A stretch of 28,919 nt of DNA. Source: Lewinellaceae bacterium (GTDB lineage: Bacteria > Bacteroidota > Bacteroidia > Chitinophagales > Saprospiraceae). The notes beneath the pieces are model-generated. The model saw only the letters and a list, made by a program, of their open reading frames with translations. It made no database searches and had not been told where the DNA came from. The DNA is taken from contig JACJXV010000047.1 in the NCBI GenBank assembly GCA_020636445.1, positions 1-28,919 on the forward strand, written 5' to 3'. How positions within the stretch are numbered: the first letter of the stretch is position 1; every line of letters starts with the position of its first letter. Positions 1 through 8,242 of this stretch are shown here, piece after piece. A program made the translations under genes and the position numbers.

Positions 1-241
1 ATTGATGACGTTTCATGGTTTCATGTACCAAACTGTTCGGATGGGAAAGGTATGCAACCATGCTGGTTGGACGAAGGGATATTGCCCCATGCCAAATGGA
101 TGGACCTATGGATTCGCCCGGTTGTTGTATTTGCCTGATTATTATCTTTCAGGAATTGAAATGGAGCACGGGATATATTGGTCAGTTGCACAACCCGGGA
201 TCAAACCATAGCGTTTAAATTACCAAATAAAACCATATTAT

Positions 242-2389
242 ATGAAAAGGTATATGCTTATGTTTATGGCCCTGGCAGGGTTGGCAGCATGCCAACCTAA
301 GGACCAGGAGACAACGAATGAAACACGTATGAAAGTGACTTACCCCACCACCGACACCATCGCCCATCAGGATGACTATTTTGGCAAAACAGTGTCGGAC
401 CCCTACCGCTGGCTGGAGGATGATCGGTCTGAAGCCACCGGTGCCTGGGTCAAAGCCCAGAACGAAGTAACCTTTGGTTATCTGGAGAAAATTCCCTTCC
501 GGGAGCCCATTCGCAAGCGCCTGGAAGAACTTTGGAACTACGAAAAGTACTCCGCACCTTTCCAGGAAGGGGACTACACGTATTTTTATAAAAATGACGG
601 CCTGCAGAACCAGTTTGTCCTCTACCGGCAAAAAGCCGGAGGTGACCCGGAGGTTTTCCTGGATCCCAATAAATTCTCTGCAGATGGAACCACCTCGCTT
701 TCGGGTATCGAGTTTTCGGAAGATGGCAGCCTGGCGGCCTACCAAATTTCGGAAGGCGGCTCCGACTGGCGCAAGGTCATCGTGCTGGATGCGGCTAGTA
801 AGCAAATTATGGGCGATACCCTCGTAGATTTAAAATTTACGGGCTTGGCCTGGAAAGGAAAAGAAGGGTTTTACTACAGCTCTTATGACAAGCCGAAGGG
901 CGCCAGTGAATTGTCGGCAAAGACCCAGTACCACAAACTCTACTTCCATAAATTGGGAACGCCCCAAAGCCAGGATAAGCTCGTGTTTGGGGGCGAGAAA
1001 ACACCACGGCGCTACATTGGCGGTGGCGTCACGGAGGACAACCATTGGTTGGTGATTTCTGCGGCGGTGTCGACTACCGGAAATGAGCTGTATATCCAGG
1101 ATCTGACGAAAGCCAATGCTCCTATTGTTCCTGTAGTGGGCAATTTTGATAATGATCATTACGTCGTTCATAGCGAGGGCAGTACCCTGTATATTTACAC
1201 CAACTGGCAGGCCCCGAATGGCCGTCTGGTAAAAGTAGATGCTTCGCAGCCTCAGCAAGCCAATTGGGTGGACGTGATTGCCGAACGGGAAGAACCCCTG
1301 ACCGTTAGCACAGGAGGAGGCTATTTCTTTGCGCAGTATCTCAAAGATGCGCTTTCCGTAGTGGAACAGGTTGATCTCAACGGAAAAGTCATTCGCAAAA
1401 TTGAGTTGCCAGGACAAGGTACCGCAGGCGGCTTCAGCGGCAAGTGGAAAGAGAAAACCCTTTATTATTCATTCACCAACTATGTTTATCCACCTACCAT
1501 TTATAGCTATGAAGTAGGGTCTGGTAAATCCACCCTTTACAAAGAGAGTAAGGTGAAATTTGACCCGGCCGCCTACGAATCCAAACAGGTGTTTTATACC
1601 TCCAAGGACGGTACCCGGGTGCCGATGATGATCACCTACAAGAAAGGCCTGAAAATGGATGGCAAAAACCCCACCATGCTGTATGGCTATGGCGGATTTA
1701 ATATCAGCCTGACGCCGAGCTTCAGCACCTCCAATATCGTATGGATGGAAAATGGGGGCGTTTACGCTGTTCCCAACCTGCGCGGTGGCGGTGAATATGG
1801 GGAAAAGTGGCACCTGGCCGGAACCAAGATGCAAAAGCAAAACGTATTTGACGACTTCATTGCCGCCGCCGAATACCTGATTAAGGAAGGCTACACCTCT
1901 TCGGAATACCTCGCAATCAGTGGGGGCTCCAATGGTGGACTGCTGGTAGGGGCTGTTATGACACAACGTCCTGACCTGATGAAAGTAGCGCTACCGGCAG
2001 TAGGTGTATTGGATATGCTTCGGTACCACCAATTTACCGCCGGCGCCGGTTGGGCCTATGACTATGGTACTGCCGATGAGAGCCCGGAAATGTTTAACTA
2101 CTTGTTAGGGTATTCGCCCTATCAGAATATTAAACCCGGAACTGCTTATCCGGCAACCCTGGTAACAACTGGTGACCACGATGACCGGGTAGTGCCGGCG
2201 CATTCCTTTAAGTTTGCTGCTGCGCTGCAGGCTGCCCAAACTGGCGATAACCCCACCCTGATTCGCATTGAAACCAAGGCGGGCCACGGTGCCGGTAAAC
2301 CTACAGCGATGATCATCGAGGAGCAGGCCGACAAATGGGCGTTTACGTTTTACAATATGAATGTTCCGGTGAAATACCTGGCTAATTAG
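242..2389 (+). CDS. prolyl oligopeptidase (S9A), lipoprotein
   Basis: A 715-residue serine peptidase of the prolyl oligopeptidase family, which cleaves short peptides after proline. The N-terminus is a lipoprotein signal with lipobox LAAC and Cys17 as the predicted lipidated residue, so it is probably anchored facing the periplasm or outer membrane. The N-terminal and middle parts match the seven-bladed propeller that gates the active site (roughly residues 85-430). The C-terminal alpha/beta hydrolase carries YGYGGF, the nucleophile motif GGSNGG with Ser563, DDRV with Asp648 and GHG with His682, so the catalytic triad is complete. Length fits the family (about 680-730). The ATG at 242 is the only start giving a proper signal peptide. 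The gene stands alone, followed by repeats and a DinB gene. Family assignment is firm; substrate is not known. Confidence 0.96.
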   Translation: MKRYMLMFMALAGLAACQPKDQETTNETRMKVTYPTTDTIAHQDDYFGKTVSDPYRWLEDDRSEATGAWVKAQNEVTFGYLEKIPFREPIRKRLEELWNYEKYSAPFQEGDYTYFYKNDGLQNQFVLYRQKAGGDPEVFLDPNKFSADGTTSLSGIEFSEDGSLAAYQISEGGSDWRKVIVLDAASKQIMGDTLVDLKFTGLAWKGKEGFYYSSYDKPKGASELSAKTQYHKLYFHKLGTPQSQDKLVFGGEKTPRRYIGGGVTEDNHWLVISAAVSTTGNELYIQDLTKANAPIVPVVGNFDNDHYVVHSEGSTLYIYTNWQAPNGRLVKVDASQPQQANWVDVIAEREEPLTVSTGGGYFFAQYLKDALSVVEQVDLNGKVIRKIELPGQGTAGGFSGKWKEKTLYYSFTNYVYPPTIYSYEVGSGKSTLYKESKVKFDPAAYESKQVFYTSKDGTRVPMMITYKKGLKMDGKNPTMLYGYGGFNISLTPSFSTSNIVWMENGGVYAVPNLRGGGEYGEKWHLAGTKMQKQNVFDDFIAAAEYLIKEGYTSSEYLAISGGSNGGLLVGAVMTQRPDLMKVALPAVGVLDMLRYHQFTAGAGWAYDYGTADESPEMFNYLLGYSPYQNIKPGTAYPATLVTTGDHDDRVVPAHSFKFAAALQAAQTGDNPTLIRIETKAGHGAGKPTAMIIEEQADKWAFTFYNMNVPVKYLAN

Positions 2390-2424
2390 TTCAAGAGACG
2401 ATAGGCGCCATAAGGGCGTAGTTG

Positions 2425-2489
2425 GGAAATTAGGAGGTTCTAATTTCCAATTTCCACCCGCCGGAGGCGGACAAGTTTCCAATTTCAAT
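2425..2489. repeat. composite repeat: heptamers around a GC palindrome
   Basis: Just after the peptidase gene, the 7-mer TTTCCAA recurs: AATTTCCAATTTCCA at 2442-2456 and TTTCCAATTTCAAT at 2476-2489. Between them sits the GC palindrome CCGCCGGAGGCGG followed by ACAAG. A 9-bp inverted repeat (GGAAATTAG at 2425-2433, CTAATTTCC at 2440-2448) precedes it. The string GGCGGACAAG recurs at 6704-6713 in another intergenic element. No gene reads through it in a credible frame. Confidence 0.7.
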
Positions 2490-2510
2490 TGACATTATTC
2501 AATAACCTAT

Positions 2511-2544
2511 CCCCCTCCAGGCTACATTGGTAGCCCGGAGGGGG
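2511..2544. repeat. 15-bp hairpin just upstream of a DinB start codon
   Basis: Arms at 2511-2525 and 2530-2544 pair over 15 positions with one mismatch, around the 4-base loop ATTG. The hairpin is GC-rich (CCCCCTCC against GGAGGGGG at the base). It ends 12 bases before the ATG at 2557 and no T-run follows it, so it is not a textbook terminator for the upstream peptidase gene. It could be a terminator variant, a leader structure that affects translation of the DinB gene, or a dispersed palindromic repeat. Confidence 0.75.
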
Positions 2545-2556
2545 TAACCATTCCCT

Positions 2557-3081
2557 ATGAGCTGGCAACACCAACTGGATCAACTAGATCAGGAACTGGC
2601 AAGCTTACTTGCTGATATGCGTCGTTTTGAGGGCGCACAACTGACTCAACACCCTGCCCCGGGAAAGTGGTCAGCATTGGAAAATATTTACCATCTGTGG
2701 CAGGCTGAGCAGCAATCGTTGCGGTACGTCATGAAAAAAACCAGCTCGGGCGTCGCCGGGATTCCCAAGGTTGGTCCCATAGAGGCGTGGCGTAAGTTCT
2801 TGATTGTTGTAAACCTGCGGCTGCCGGTGAAAATCAAAGCTCCAGCTGGCGTAAATCCGGGCAATTTACCGGCGGTAAATTCTCTCGATGAGGTAGCAGC
2901 TCCCTACCTGGCTTTTCGGCAGGAACTGCGTGCTTTTTTGCAGGCCTTACCGGCCGATGCGGCGGGTCGTGCTATTTATAAACATCCTTTTGCCGGGCGT
3001 CTTTCCGCCAGCGGGATGATCCTGTTTTTTGCGGAGCATTTCCGGCGCCATGCTGCCCAGATCCGACGCACGCTGGGGTAG
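2557..3081 (+). CDS. DinB-fold protein
   Basis: A 174-residue four-helix-bundle protein of the DinB/YfiT-like superfamily. These are metal-binding proteins, some of which are thiol-dependent transferases or damage-inducible proteins; the reaction of this member is unknown. The three metal-ligand positions are visible as His46 (in NIYHLWQAE) and His161 and His165 in the last helix (HFRRH). The stretch with PGKWS and the hydrophobic first helix are typical. There is no signal peptide, so it is probably cytoplasmic. A strong hairpin lies just upstream of the ATG. It faces a second, unrelated-looking DinB gene on the other strand, 25 bases away (tail to tail). Confidence 0.85.
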   Translation: MSWQHQLDQLDQELASLLADMRRFEGAQLTQHPAPGKWSALENIYHLWQAEQQSLRYVMKKTSSGVAGIPKVGPIEAWRKFLIVVNLRLPVKIKAPAGVNPGNLPAVNSLDEVAAPYLAFRQELRAFLQALPADAAGRAIYKHPFAGRLSASGMILFFAEHFRRHAAQIRRTLG

Positions 3082-3106
3082 CAACTGCTAGCAGAGAAGA
3101 CTTGCC

Positions 3107-3589
3107 CTACCCGTTAAGCTTTTCAGGCTGAAGCATCTTTTTGAGCAGTACCACTTGTCCGAGGTGATAGTAGCTATGCTCAATCATGCCCTCAATGTTG
3201 CGGAGGTAGGTGCCGTATTTTTCCTCGACAAATACGTCGGCGAGTTGTTCGTCGGACAAGCGTTCTACATACTGGGCAAATTGTGCAGCATTATCCCATA
3301 ATGCTGTCCGCAATGTTTCCCAATCTTCCGGTGATTGAATCGGCGGCAGGTCGAAGCTGTATTTATCCCGGATGTCCAACGAGCCCCCTTTGAAAACGTT
3401 GAGTATTCCGGCAATGTAATAATTGACATGAAAGGTTAGCGCCGCCAGGGTGTTGAATGTTCCTACTTGCTGAATGGCCTGTTCCCAGGTAACTTCGGCT
3501 AATTGATCCTGGAAATTGGTATTGGCAATCCAACGACCCGTTAAGATGACTTCCCGGAAACGATCCGCTAATGGTTTGGCTTGTCCCAT
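3107..3589 (-). CDS. DinB-fold protein (DUF1572-like)
   Basis: A 160-residue DinB superfamily protein, converging on the preceding DinB gene. The predicted metal ligands are His54 (LTFHVNYY) and His138 and His142 in the last helix (EHSYYHLGQ), the usual three-histidine arrangement. It has little direct similarity to its neighbour apart from the fold, so a recent tandem duplication is unlikely. No signal peptide is seen. The ATG at 3589 gives the family's usual length. Its enzymatic role cannot be told from sequence. A third, interrupted DinB gene lies at 19736-21252. Confidence 0.85.
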   Translation of the reverse strand: MGQAKPLADRFREVILTGRWIANTNFQDQLAEVTWEQAIQQVGTFNTLAALTFHVNYYIAGILNVFKGGSLDIRDKYSFDLPPIQSPEDWETLRTALWDNAAQFAQYVERLSDEQLADVFVEEKYGTYLRNIEGMIEHSYYHLGQVVLLKKMLQPEKLNG

Positions 3590-3726
3590 CAGGTATTAGT
3601 TCTAGTCGTGTATTATTGAAGATGCTAAAGTTGGAGGATGTTAACCCCACTAGCTTCAGGTTAAAAATATGGATTATCCTGCTTACGAAGCAATGTCGGA
3701 AGAGATTGAATTGTGGTCATTTGCTG

Positions 3727-3874
3727 GGTTTCACGCAACGGCGCAACGGCGCAAAGCACCCCTTGGCGGCTTGGCGTCATGGCGAGCAATAAATGCTTTC
3801 CTCAGTTGTAAGTTTTCCTGGTTTCACGCAACGACGCAACGACGCAAAGCACCCCTTGGCGGCTTGGCGAGCAA
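3727..3874. repeat. two direct copies of a 55-63 bp intergenic repeat
   Basis: Copy one is 3727-3789 and copy two 3820-3874, separated by 30 bases. Both begin GGTTTCACGCAACG, contain three 8-base units of the form ACGCAACG, continue with CAAAGCACCCCTTGGCGG and end GAGCAA. Copy one carries about 8 extra bases near its end. They lie within a 311-base stretch (3590-3900) without a gene. The short frames crossing them (for example 3669-3965) are repeat-encoded and not credible proteins. A related GCGTCTT...TTTGTGACTTTGTGAGG stretch is seen near 9172-9206. Confidence 0.85.
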
Positions 3875-3900
3875 CTATTTTACCTCCCCGAACTGCTATC

Positions 3901-5292
3901 CTACTTGCCCTCCAATTGCTGATGGAGCTCAAGATATTCGCAGAGTACAGCCACGTTGTGATTGAAAACCTCACTGCTGATGCGATCCATCACGGTGTAC
4001 TGGCCATTCCAGCGTTCGCCCTTCGGCAATTCGGTTTTGAACCGGTCATTTCGGGTAATCCAGGCACCGGAGGACTCTTGTTGTTCGAGAATCTTTTTCA
4101 CCGGGTTAGCGAGGGCCTGTAAGCGTTTGGTTGCATTTTCGGGAGTAAGGGGCGCCTGTTCGGCCTTAAGCATGGTGCGGTGCCCCAGTTTCATTGCCAG
4201 CACATACCGTTGGCTTGCCCCTTCCAGTTCTGCTGAGATATCCTTTTCGTAGGCATAGGCGGTACTGCGCTCGGGGTGGAGCTCGGCAACGCTATTCACC
4301 CGAATTCTACCGCGATCGTAGTAGAGGGCCTTATTGGTGCCGAGTTCGACAAATCGGGCCCATTTGCCATTTTCCATGCGGATCTCCCGGAGCCAGCGCA
4401 GTGCATCGGGAATAGGTTCCAGTAAAGTGCCATCCCCCAGGGCCAGGTAGAGGTCGATTAAGGTGTTGATATTCCGGATAGTGACGGTCGGGCAAACAGA
4501 AGGGGGCTCAAACGTGCGCGCCCAGGCAGGCTGCAGGTATTCGTTGTATTGCTGGGCCCAACCGGGTTGGGGTGGGGGAAGTTGGGAAATATGCAAGAAC
4601 CGCGCTGCCTTGCGCAGACTCTTTTCGAGTTCCGGGTTGTTCGGGTAAAACTGATGGGCCTCAATCATGACCCGAATGCAGTCATTGATGCCGGCATCGT
4701 TGAAGGTTGCATAATCATGGTAATTGCCCTGGGTTGGATAAAGGTGAGGCCACCCGCCATTGCTTAGTTGGGTGGTCATCATCATTGTCAATGCCTTATC
4801 GATGGCAGCCGTAAGATGAGGATCGTCGATTTCCTGGTCCAGCGCCATCAAAAAACTGATAGCCGACTGGCTTTGGTTATCATCGAAACTGACGGTTTCG
4901 CTGTTCAGGTTGGCGAAGTCGATCGTATGGTCCCAGCCGCCATATTTATTTTGTCCGAGAATCAGGGCGTAGGCGGCATCTTTAGCAGCAATCAGGGCTT
5001 GCGTATCACCTGTTGCCTGGTAAATCCGTAGCAATGACATTCCGACAGCTGGTGTACCGGGGGGCTGTACCTCGATCGTCTCGGCATCTTTAAGTCCCTC
5101 TCCCCAACGCAGCGACAAATCCGGTGTTACCTGGTATACATACCCGCCATGGGTGCTTGTTGTGCGGAAAAAGGCGACTCCCTTCCGGAGGGCAGCTTCG
5201 ACCTGGGGCGTTAAATCGGACGATTGCGACAACAGCTCAACAGGAAGGAGTCCAACAACGAGGCAAAAGGTGGCTAATAAATTTCGGTTCAT
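3901..5292 (-). CDS. secreted pectate lyase-like protein (PL10 type)
   Basis: A 463-residue protein with signal peptide (about residues 1-23, ending LLSQ) and the alpha/alpha-toroid of the Pec_lyase family (polysaccharide lyase family 10). These enzymes cleave polygalacturonate by beta-elimination. Visible motifs are NKYGGW near 115-120, GGWPHLYP at 179-186, TFNDAG at 196-201 and YDRGRIR in the C-terminal half. The canonical W-C-A-Q-H stretch, present in the neighbouring paralogue, reads W-A-Q-Q-Y here, so specificity or activity may differ. It lies 84 bases downstream of the second pectate lyase on the same strand and is probably co-transcribed. The start at 5292 is the ATG that opens the signal peptide. 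Confidence 0.88.
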   Translation of the reverse strand: MNRNLLATFCLVVGLLPVELLSQSSDLTPQVEAALRKGVAFFRTTSTHGGYVYQVTPDLSLRWGEGLKDAETIEVQPPGTPAVGMSLLRIYQATGDTQALIAAKDAAYALILGQNKYGGWDHTIDFANLNSETVSFDDNQSQSAISFLMALDQEIDDPHLTAAIDKALTMMMTTQLSNGGWPHLYPTQGNYHDYATFNDAGINDCIRVMIEAHQFYPNNPELEKSLRKAARFLHISQLPPPQPGWAQQYNEYLQPAWARTFEPPSVCPTVTIRNINTLIDLYLALGDGTLLEPIPDALRWLREIRMENGKWARFVELGTNKALYYDRGRIRVNSVAELHPERSTAYAYEKDISAELEGASQRYVLAMKLGHRTMLKAEQAPLTPENATKRLQALANPVKKILEQQESSGAWITRNDRFKTELPKGERWNGQYTVMDRISSEVFNHNVAVLCEYLELHQQLEGK

Positions 5293-5376
5293 CCGGTTAG
5301 GTTTTTCAATGCTATCATTTACCCATCACGAAGTGATCAGGTATAACAATAACAGCTTTCACATCTACCATTGGGG

Positions 5377-6489
5377 CTACTTTAGCTTGTTGAGCCAATC
5401 CGGATATTTGCTGAAAAGCTTAGCGGGCGTATCGGTATACCAGCCATAGCCATTGCGGCGTTCATACCCGATCTCGGCTACCGAGTCTTTTTTTATACCA
5501 TCGCGGTCACAAAAGAAGGGCTTCTCCGTTGCTAAATCATAAAAGCGGGCCCATAGCGGCGGAGCATTAGGGTCGGCTACAACCACCAGGTCCTTTTTAC
5601 CATCTGCCCCTACTTTCCGTACTAATTTAATCCCTTCTAATTTATGGCTGTCAAACCACTGCACTGCGCCGGTTACGGACGCAATGATCGCGGGGGAAGG
5701 ATTTTTTATTTTCATTAACAACAAAACAATATTCACCGATTCCGATCCACTAAAAGATTCGAGTTCATACTTGCGGGCCTTTGCCGGGGCAAGGGTTACG
5801 GCATCATGCTGTGCGCACCATACCGTGGGATGCCCATCAACGATGATTTGCGTTTTTAGGATACATTGAACTCCCTGCTCAAAGGCTTTTTTGGCCCTGG
5901 CTAGTGTGGTGCTATCGATTTGCAGGGCCGCGAAAGTTTTATCACCAGTATACAGGTCTTCCAGGAATGCCATGATATTTACCATGGCGTTGTCATTGTA
6001 AGTGATATGTGCAGAATAAGCTACGCTTTGCCCTGTTCTAACCGGGAAAAACTGGGGCCAGCCTCCATTTTCATATTGGGCCATCAGAATGTAGTCGACA
6101 CCCAGCATAAAGGCTTGCCGGTAGCGGTCGTCGGGAGCATTGCTGTAGACTTTAGCCAGAAATGTTAATTCGGTGATAGTTGCCCCATTATCGAAGGTTG
6201 CTCCTACTTTATCTTTCTCTTCGAGAAACTGGGCTTTTTCGGTGTCGGAAAGTTGGTGATGATAGGGTTTGTTTTTGGCCCAGCCCCCGATCTCTTTTTG
6301 CGCCATCAGCACATTCTCTGCTACTGCTTTGGCCTCTGTTGATCCATACCATTGGTCGGGCATTTGGGTAGCCACCTCTTTCCAGTTCATTTCCAGATAA
6401 TTTGTTGGCGTTCCCTGTTCCGCAGTTTGTGCGGAGACACGAGTAGTAACCAGGAAGCCCAGGAGCGGAATGAACTTAACCCAATGCAT
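5377..6489 (-). CDS. secreted pectate lyase (PL10)
   Basis: A 370-residue PL10 pectate lyase with a signal peptide (MHWVKF...VSAQ, about 21 residues). Family motifs in order are IGGWAKN at 67-73, GATFDNGATITE at 96-107, GGWPQFFP at 142-149, ITYNDNAM at 162-169, then W-C-A-Q-H-D in the middle and PPLWARFYDL followed by CDRDG near the C-terminus. This is the complete, compact form of the catalytic domain, close to the usual 330-370 residues. It is predicted to cut de-esterified pectin outside the cytoplasm. It is the first gene of a likely two-gene operon with the 463-residue paralogue. An AGGGAA stretch precedes the ATG. No SusC/SusD pair is adjacent in the window. Confidence 0.93.
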   Translation of the reverse strand: MHWVKFIPLLGFLVTTRVSAQTAEQGTPTNYLEMNWKEVATQMPDQWYGSTEAKAVAENVLMAQKEIGGWAKNKPYHHQLSDTEKAQFLEEKDKVGATFDNGATITELTFLAKVYSNAPDDRYRQAFMLGVDYILMAQYENGGWPQFFPVRTGQSVAYSAHITYNDNAMVNIMAFLEDLYTGDKTFAALQIDSTTLARAKKAFEQGVQCILKTQIIVDGHPTVWCAQHDAVTLAPAKARKYELESFSGSESVNIVLLLMKIKNPSPAIIASVTGAVQWFDSHKLEGIKLVRKVGADGKKDLVVVADPNAPPLWARFYDLATEKPFFCDRDGIKKDSVAEIGYERRNGYGWYTDTPAKLFSKYPDWLNKLK

Positions 6490-6653
6490 AATTCCCTTTT
6501 TTGATCCATAGGCAATTTGGCCTCATTTGGGGAGACTGAGCACGCCTAAATTAACGGGAACTATTCTTTTTTTGAAGTGGGGAGCTGGTTGGGTCATTCC
6601 CAAGGCCAGTAAGCCGTTACCACTGACTGGTGTCTTGTTTCTAATTTCCCCTT

Positions 6654-6759
6654 CGCCTGCCGAAACTTTAGTGCAGGCGGGTCGCCCGCCGAAGCCCGCC
6701 ATAGGCGGACAAGCTTAGCGTAGGCAGGTCGCTTCACTCTTCACTCTTCACTCTTCACT
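6654..6759. repeat. GC palindromes followed by four CTTCACT heptamers
   Basis: In the 280-base gap between the pectate lyase and the nucleoside transporter, CGCCTGC (6654-6660) pairs with GCAGGCG (6673-6679). These are followed by CCCGCC/GGCGG palindromes up to about 6709 and AGGCAGGTCG near 6722-6731. Then come four perfect copies of the 7-mer CTTCACT at 6732-6759. The array ends 10 bases from the stop codon of the transporter gene. The shared string GGCGGACAAG links it to the element at 2425-2489. Confidence 0.85.
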
Positions 6760-6769
6760 CGGTCTTGTC

Positions 6770-8077
6770 CTAAAACTCATACATCAAGCCGGCAATCACG
6801 GCCGTCATAAAACAGGCGATGGTGCCTCCAATCAGGGCCTTCAGGCCTAATTCGGTAAGCGACTGCCGTTGGCCGGGGGCCAGTGAGCCAATGCCCCCAA
6901 TCTGGATGCCAATGGATGCGAAGTTGGAAAAGCCACACAGGGCATAGGTGGTAATCAGCACGGATTTAGGATCCATCGGGATGCCGGCACTGCGAATGGC
7001 CTGCAGGTCGGAGTAGGCGACAAATTCGTTGATGACCGTCTTTTGGCCTAAGAGCTGTCCAACGACAAGGATATCAGCGTTGGGTGTACCCAGTAACCAG
7101 GCTACTGGGGAGAATATAAGGCCAAGGAGATAAGTGAAGGTCAGCCCTTCGAACCGCCCGCCCGTGGAGGCTTTGATTTTTTCATTGAGGTTAAACCACT
7201 CTCCGGGGAACGAGAGCATCATTTGGTTGAGCATATAAACGAGGGCCGTAAACACCAGCAGCATAGCGCCTACATTGATGGCCAGCTTTAGGCCGTCCGT
7301 AGTGCCCCGGGCAATAGCGTCGAGCAGGTTGGAACCAGTGTCTTCGCTCATTTTCATCTGGGTCTCAATGTCTTTTTCCTGGGTTTCGGGTACCAGTAAT
7401 TTAGCAGCTACAATAGCCGCCGGGGCCGAGATGATGGACGCCGTAAGCAAGTGTTTGGCGAAGTATAGTTGCTGCTCGGGATCGGTGCCGCCCAGGAAAC
7501 CAATATAGGCGGCAAAAACACCACCGGCAATGGTGGCCATCCCGCCGGTCATCAGACACATTAATTCGGAGCGGGAGAAATTCTCCAGGTAAGGCCGTAC
7601 AATCAGTGGAGCCTCGGTTTGGCCAATAAAAATATTAGCGGCAGCAGCCAGGCTTTCCGCGCCGGAAAGATGCATCGTGCGGGTCATGAGCCAGGCAAAG
7701 CCATAGATAATCTTCTGCAGGATGCCAAAATAATAAAGCACCGCGGCCAGGGCTGAGAAAAAAACAATGGTTGGAAGCACCTGAAAGGCAAAAATATACC
7801 CAAAGGTAGAAGTATCCGTTACCAGTCCACTGAACAGAAAAGCTGCTCCCTGCTCGGAAAATTTAAGCACCTGCTGAAAGAATTTCGCTGCGCCGTCAAA
7901 AATGTAACTTACCCCGGGAACTTTTAAAATCATGATTGCCAGGATCAGCTGCATGGCAATACCCACGCCAATGGTGCGCCAGTTGATCGCTTTGCGGTTG
8001 CTACTCAGTAAATAACAAACGCCGGTAAGAACAGCCATGCCCAATACGGCACGTAGAATAGTCATCAGTATACTCAT
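6770..8077 (-). CDS. nupC: CNT-family nucleoside transporter (NupC type)
   Basis: A 435-residue inner membrane protein of the concentrative nucleoside transporter family, which imports nucleosides with H+ or Na+. About ten hydrophobic segments are visible. Typical features are the early LLSSNRKAINWRTI loop, the gating-like stretch around GQTEAPL, the MTGGMATIAGGV motif, and the C-terminal ALCGFSNFASIGIQIGG sequence, which belongs to the substrate-binding core. Length fits the family. It is divergent from uridine kinase with 165 bases between the start codons, and a consensus -7 element (TAGCTTTG) lies 29 bases upstream of its ATG. Import followed by phosphorylation makes a simple salvage unit. 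Gene name is by family resemblance. Confidence 0.95.
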   Translation of the reverse strand: MSILMTILRAVLGMAVLTGVCYLLSSNRKAINWRTIGVGIAMQLILAIMILKVPGVSYIFDGAAKFFQQVLKFSEQGAAFLFSGLVTDTSTFGYIFAFQVLPTIVFFSALAAVLYYFGILQKIIYGFAWLMTRTMHLSGAESLAAAANIFIGQTEAPLIVRPYLENFSRSELMCLMTGGMATIAGGVFAAYIGFLGGTDPEQQLYFAKHLLTASIISAPAAIVAAKLLVPETQEKDIETQMKMSEDTGSNLLDAIARGTTDGLKLAINVGAMLLVFTALVYMLNQMMLSFPGEWFNLNEKIKASTGGRFEGLTFTYLLGLIFSPVAWLLGTPNADILVVGQLLGQKTVINEFVAYSDLQAIRSAGIPMDPKSVLITTYALCGFSNFASIGIQIGGIGSLAPGQRQSLTELGLKALIGGTIACFMTAVIAGLMYEF

Positions 8078-8106
8078 AGCGGGTGTCCGATTTTCAGTGA
8101 CGCCAC

Positions 8107-8114
8107 CAAAGCTA
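8107..8114 (-). promoter_or_regulatory. -7 element TAGCTTTG for the nucleoside transporter
   Basis: Read on the minus strand, TAGCTTTG matches the Bacteroidota -7 consensus TAnnTTTG at every fixed position. It ends 29 bases before the ATG at 8077. I could not see a clear TTTG at -33. The match to an 8-base motif could be chance, but the position is right and the divergent gene has a similar element. Confidence 0.5.
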
Positions 8115-8218
8115 ATAAATTCTTCTGTTTGCGATGAACATTTACTCGCCTAAGGAATAATCTGGGGCCAAAATAGGATTTAGCGGGGAGGGAGTAGCTG
8201 CTTCTTCCTGCGGTTGTG

Positions 8219-8226
8219 TATTTTTG
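8219..8226 (+). promoter_or_regulatory. -7 element TATTTTTG for uridine kinase
   Basis: TATTTTTG fits TAnnTTTG exactly and lies 16 bases before the ATG at 8243, implying a leader of about ten bases. It overlaps the in-frame upstream GTG at 8216, which argues against translation starting there. No obvious -33 TTTG was found. Confidence 0.5.
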
Positions 8227-8242
8227 CGCAAAAGGACCACTC

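Noticed and set aside
2..218. Two overlapping short plus-strand frames at the window start
   Set aside because: Neither resembles a known protein, both are rich in Met, Cys and Trp, and both end without gene-like features; minus-strand frames here are equally unconvincing.
2105..2488. 127-residue minus-strand frame
   Set aside because: It begins in the intergenic palindrome and heptamer repeat and then runs antisense through the end of the prolyl oligopeptidase gene.
3669..3965. 98-residue frame rich in HATTQRRKAPLGGLAS-type repeats
   Set aside because: The repetition comes from the intergenic DNA repeat; the frame overlaps the end of the pectate lyase gene on the other strand.
6732..6759. 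CRISPR-like array
   Set aside because: Units are 7 bases and directly adjacent; there are no spacers and no cas genes.
8216..8242. Upstream GTG start for uridine kinase
   Set aside because: It overlaps the -7 promoter element and adds nine residues ahead of the conserved N-terminal strand.
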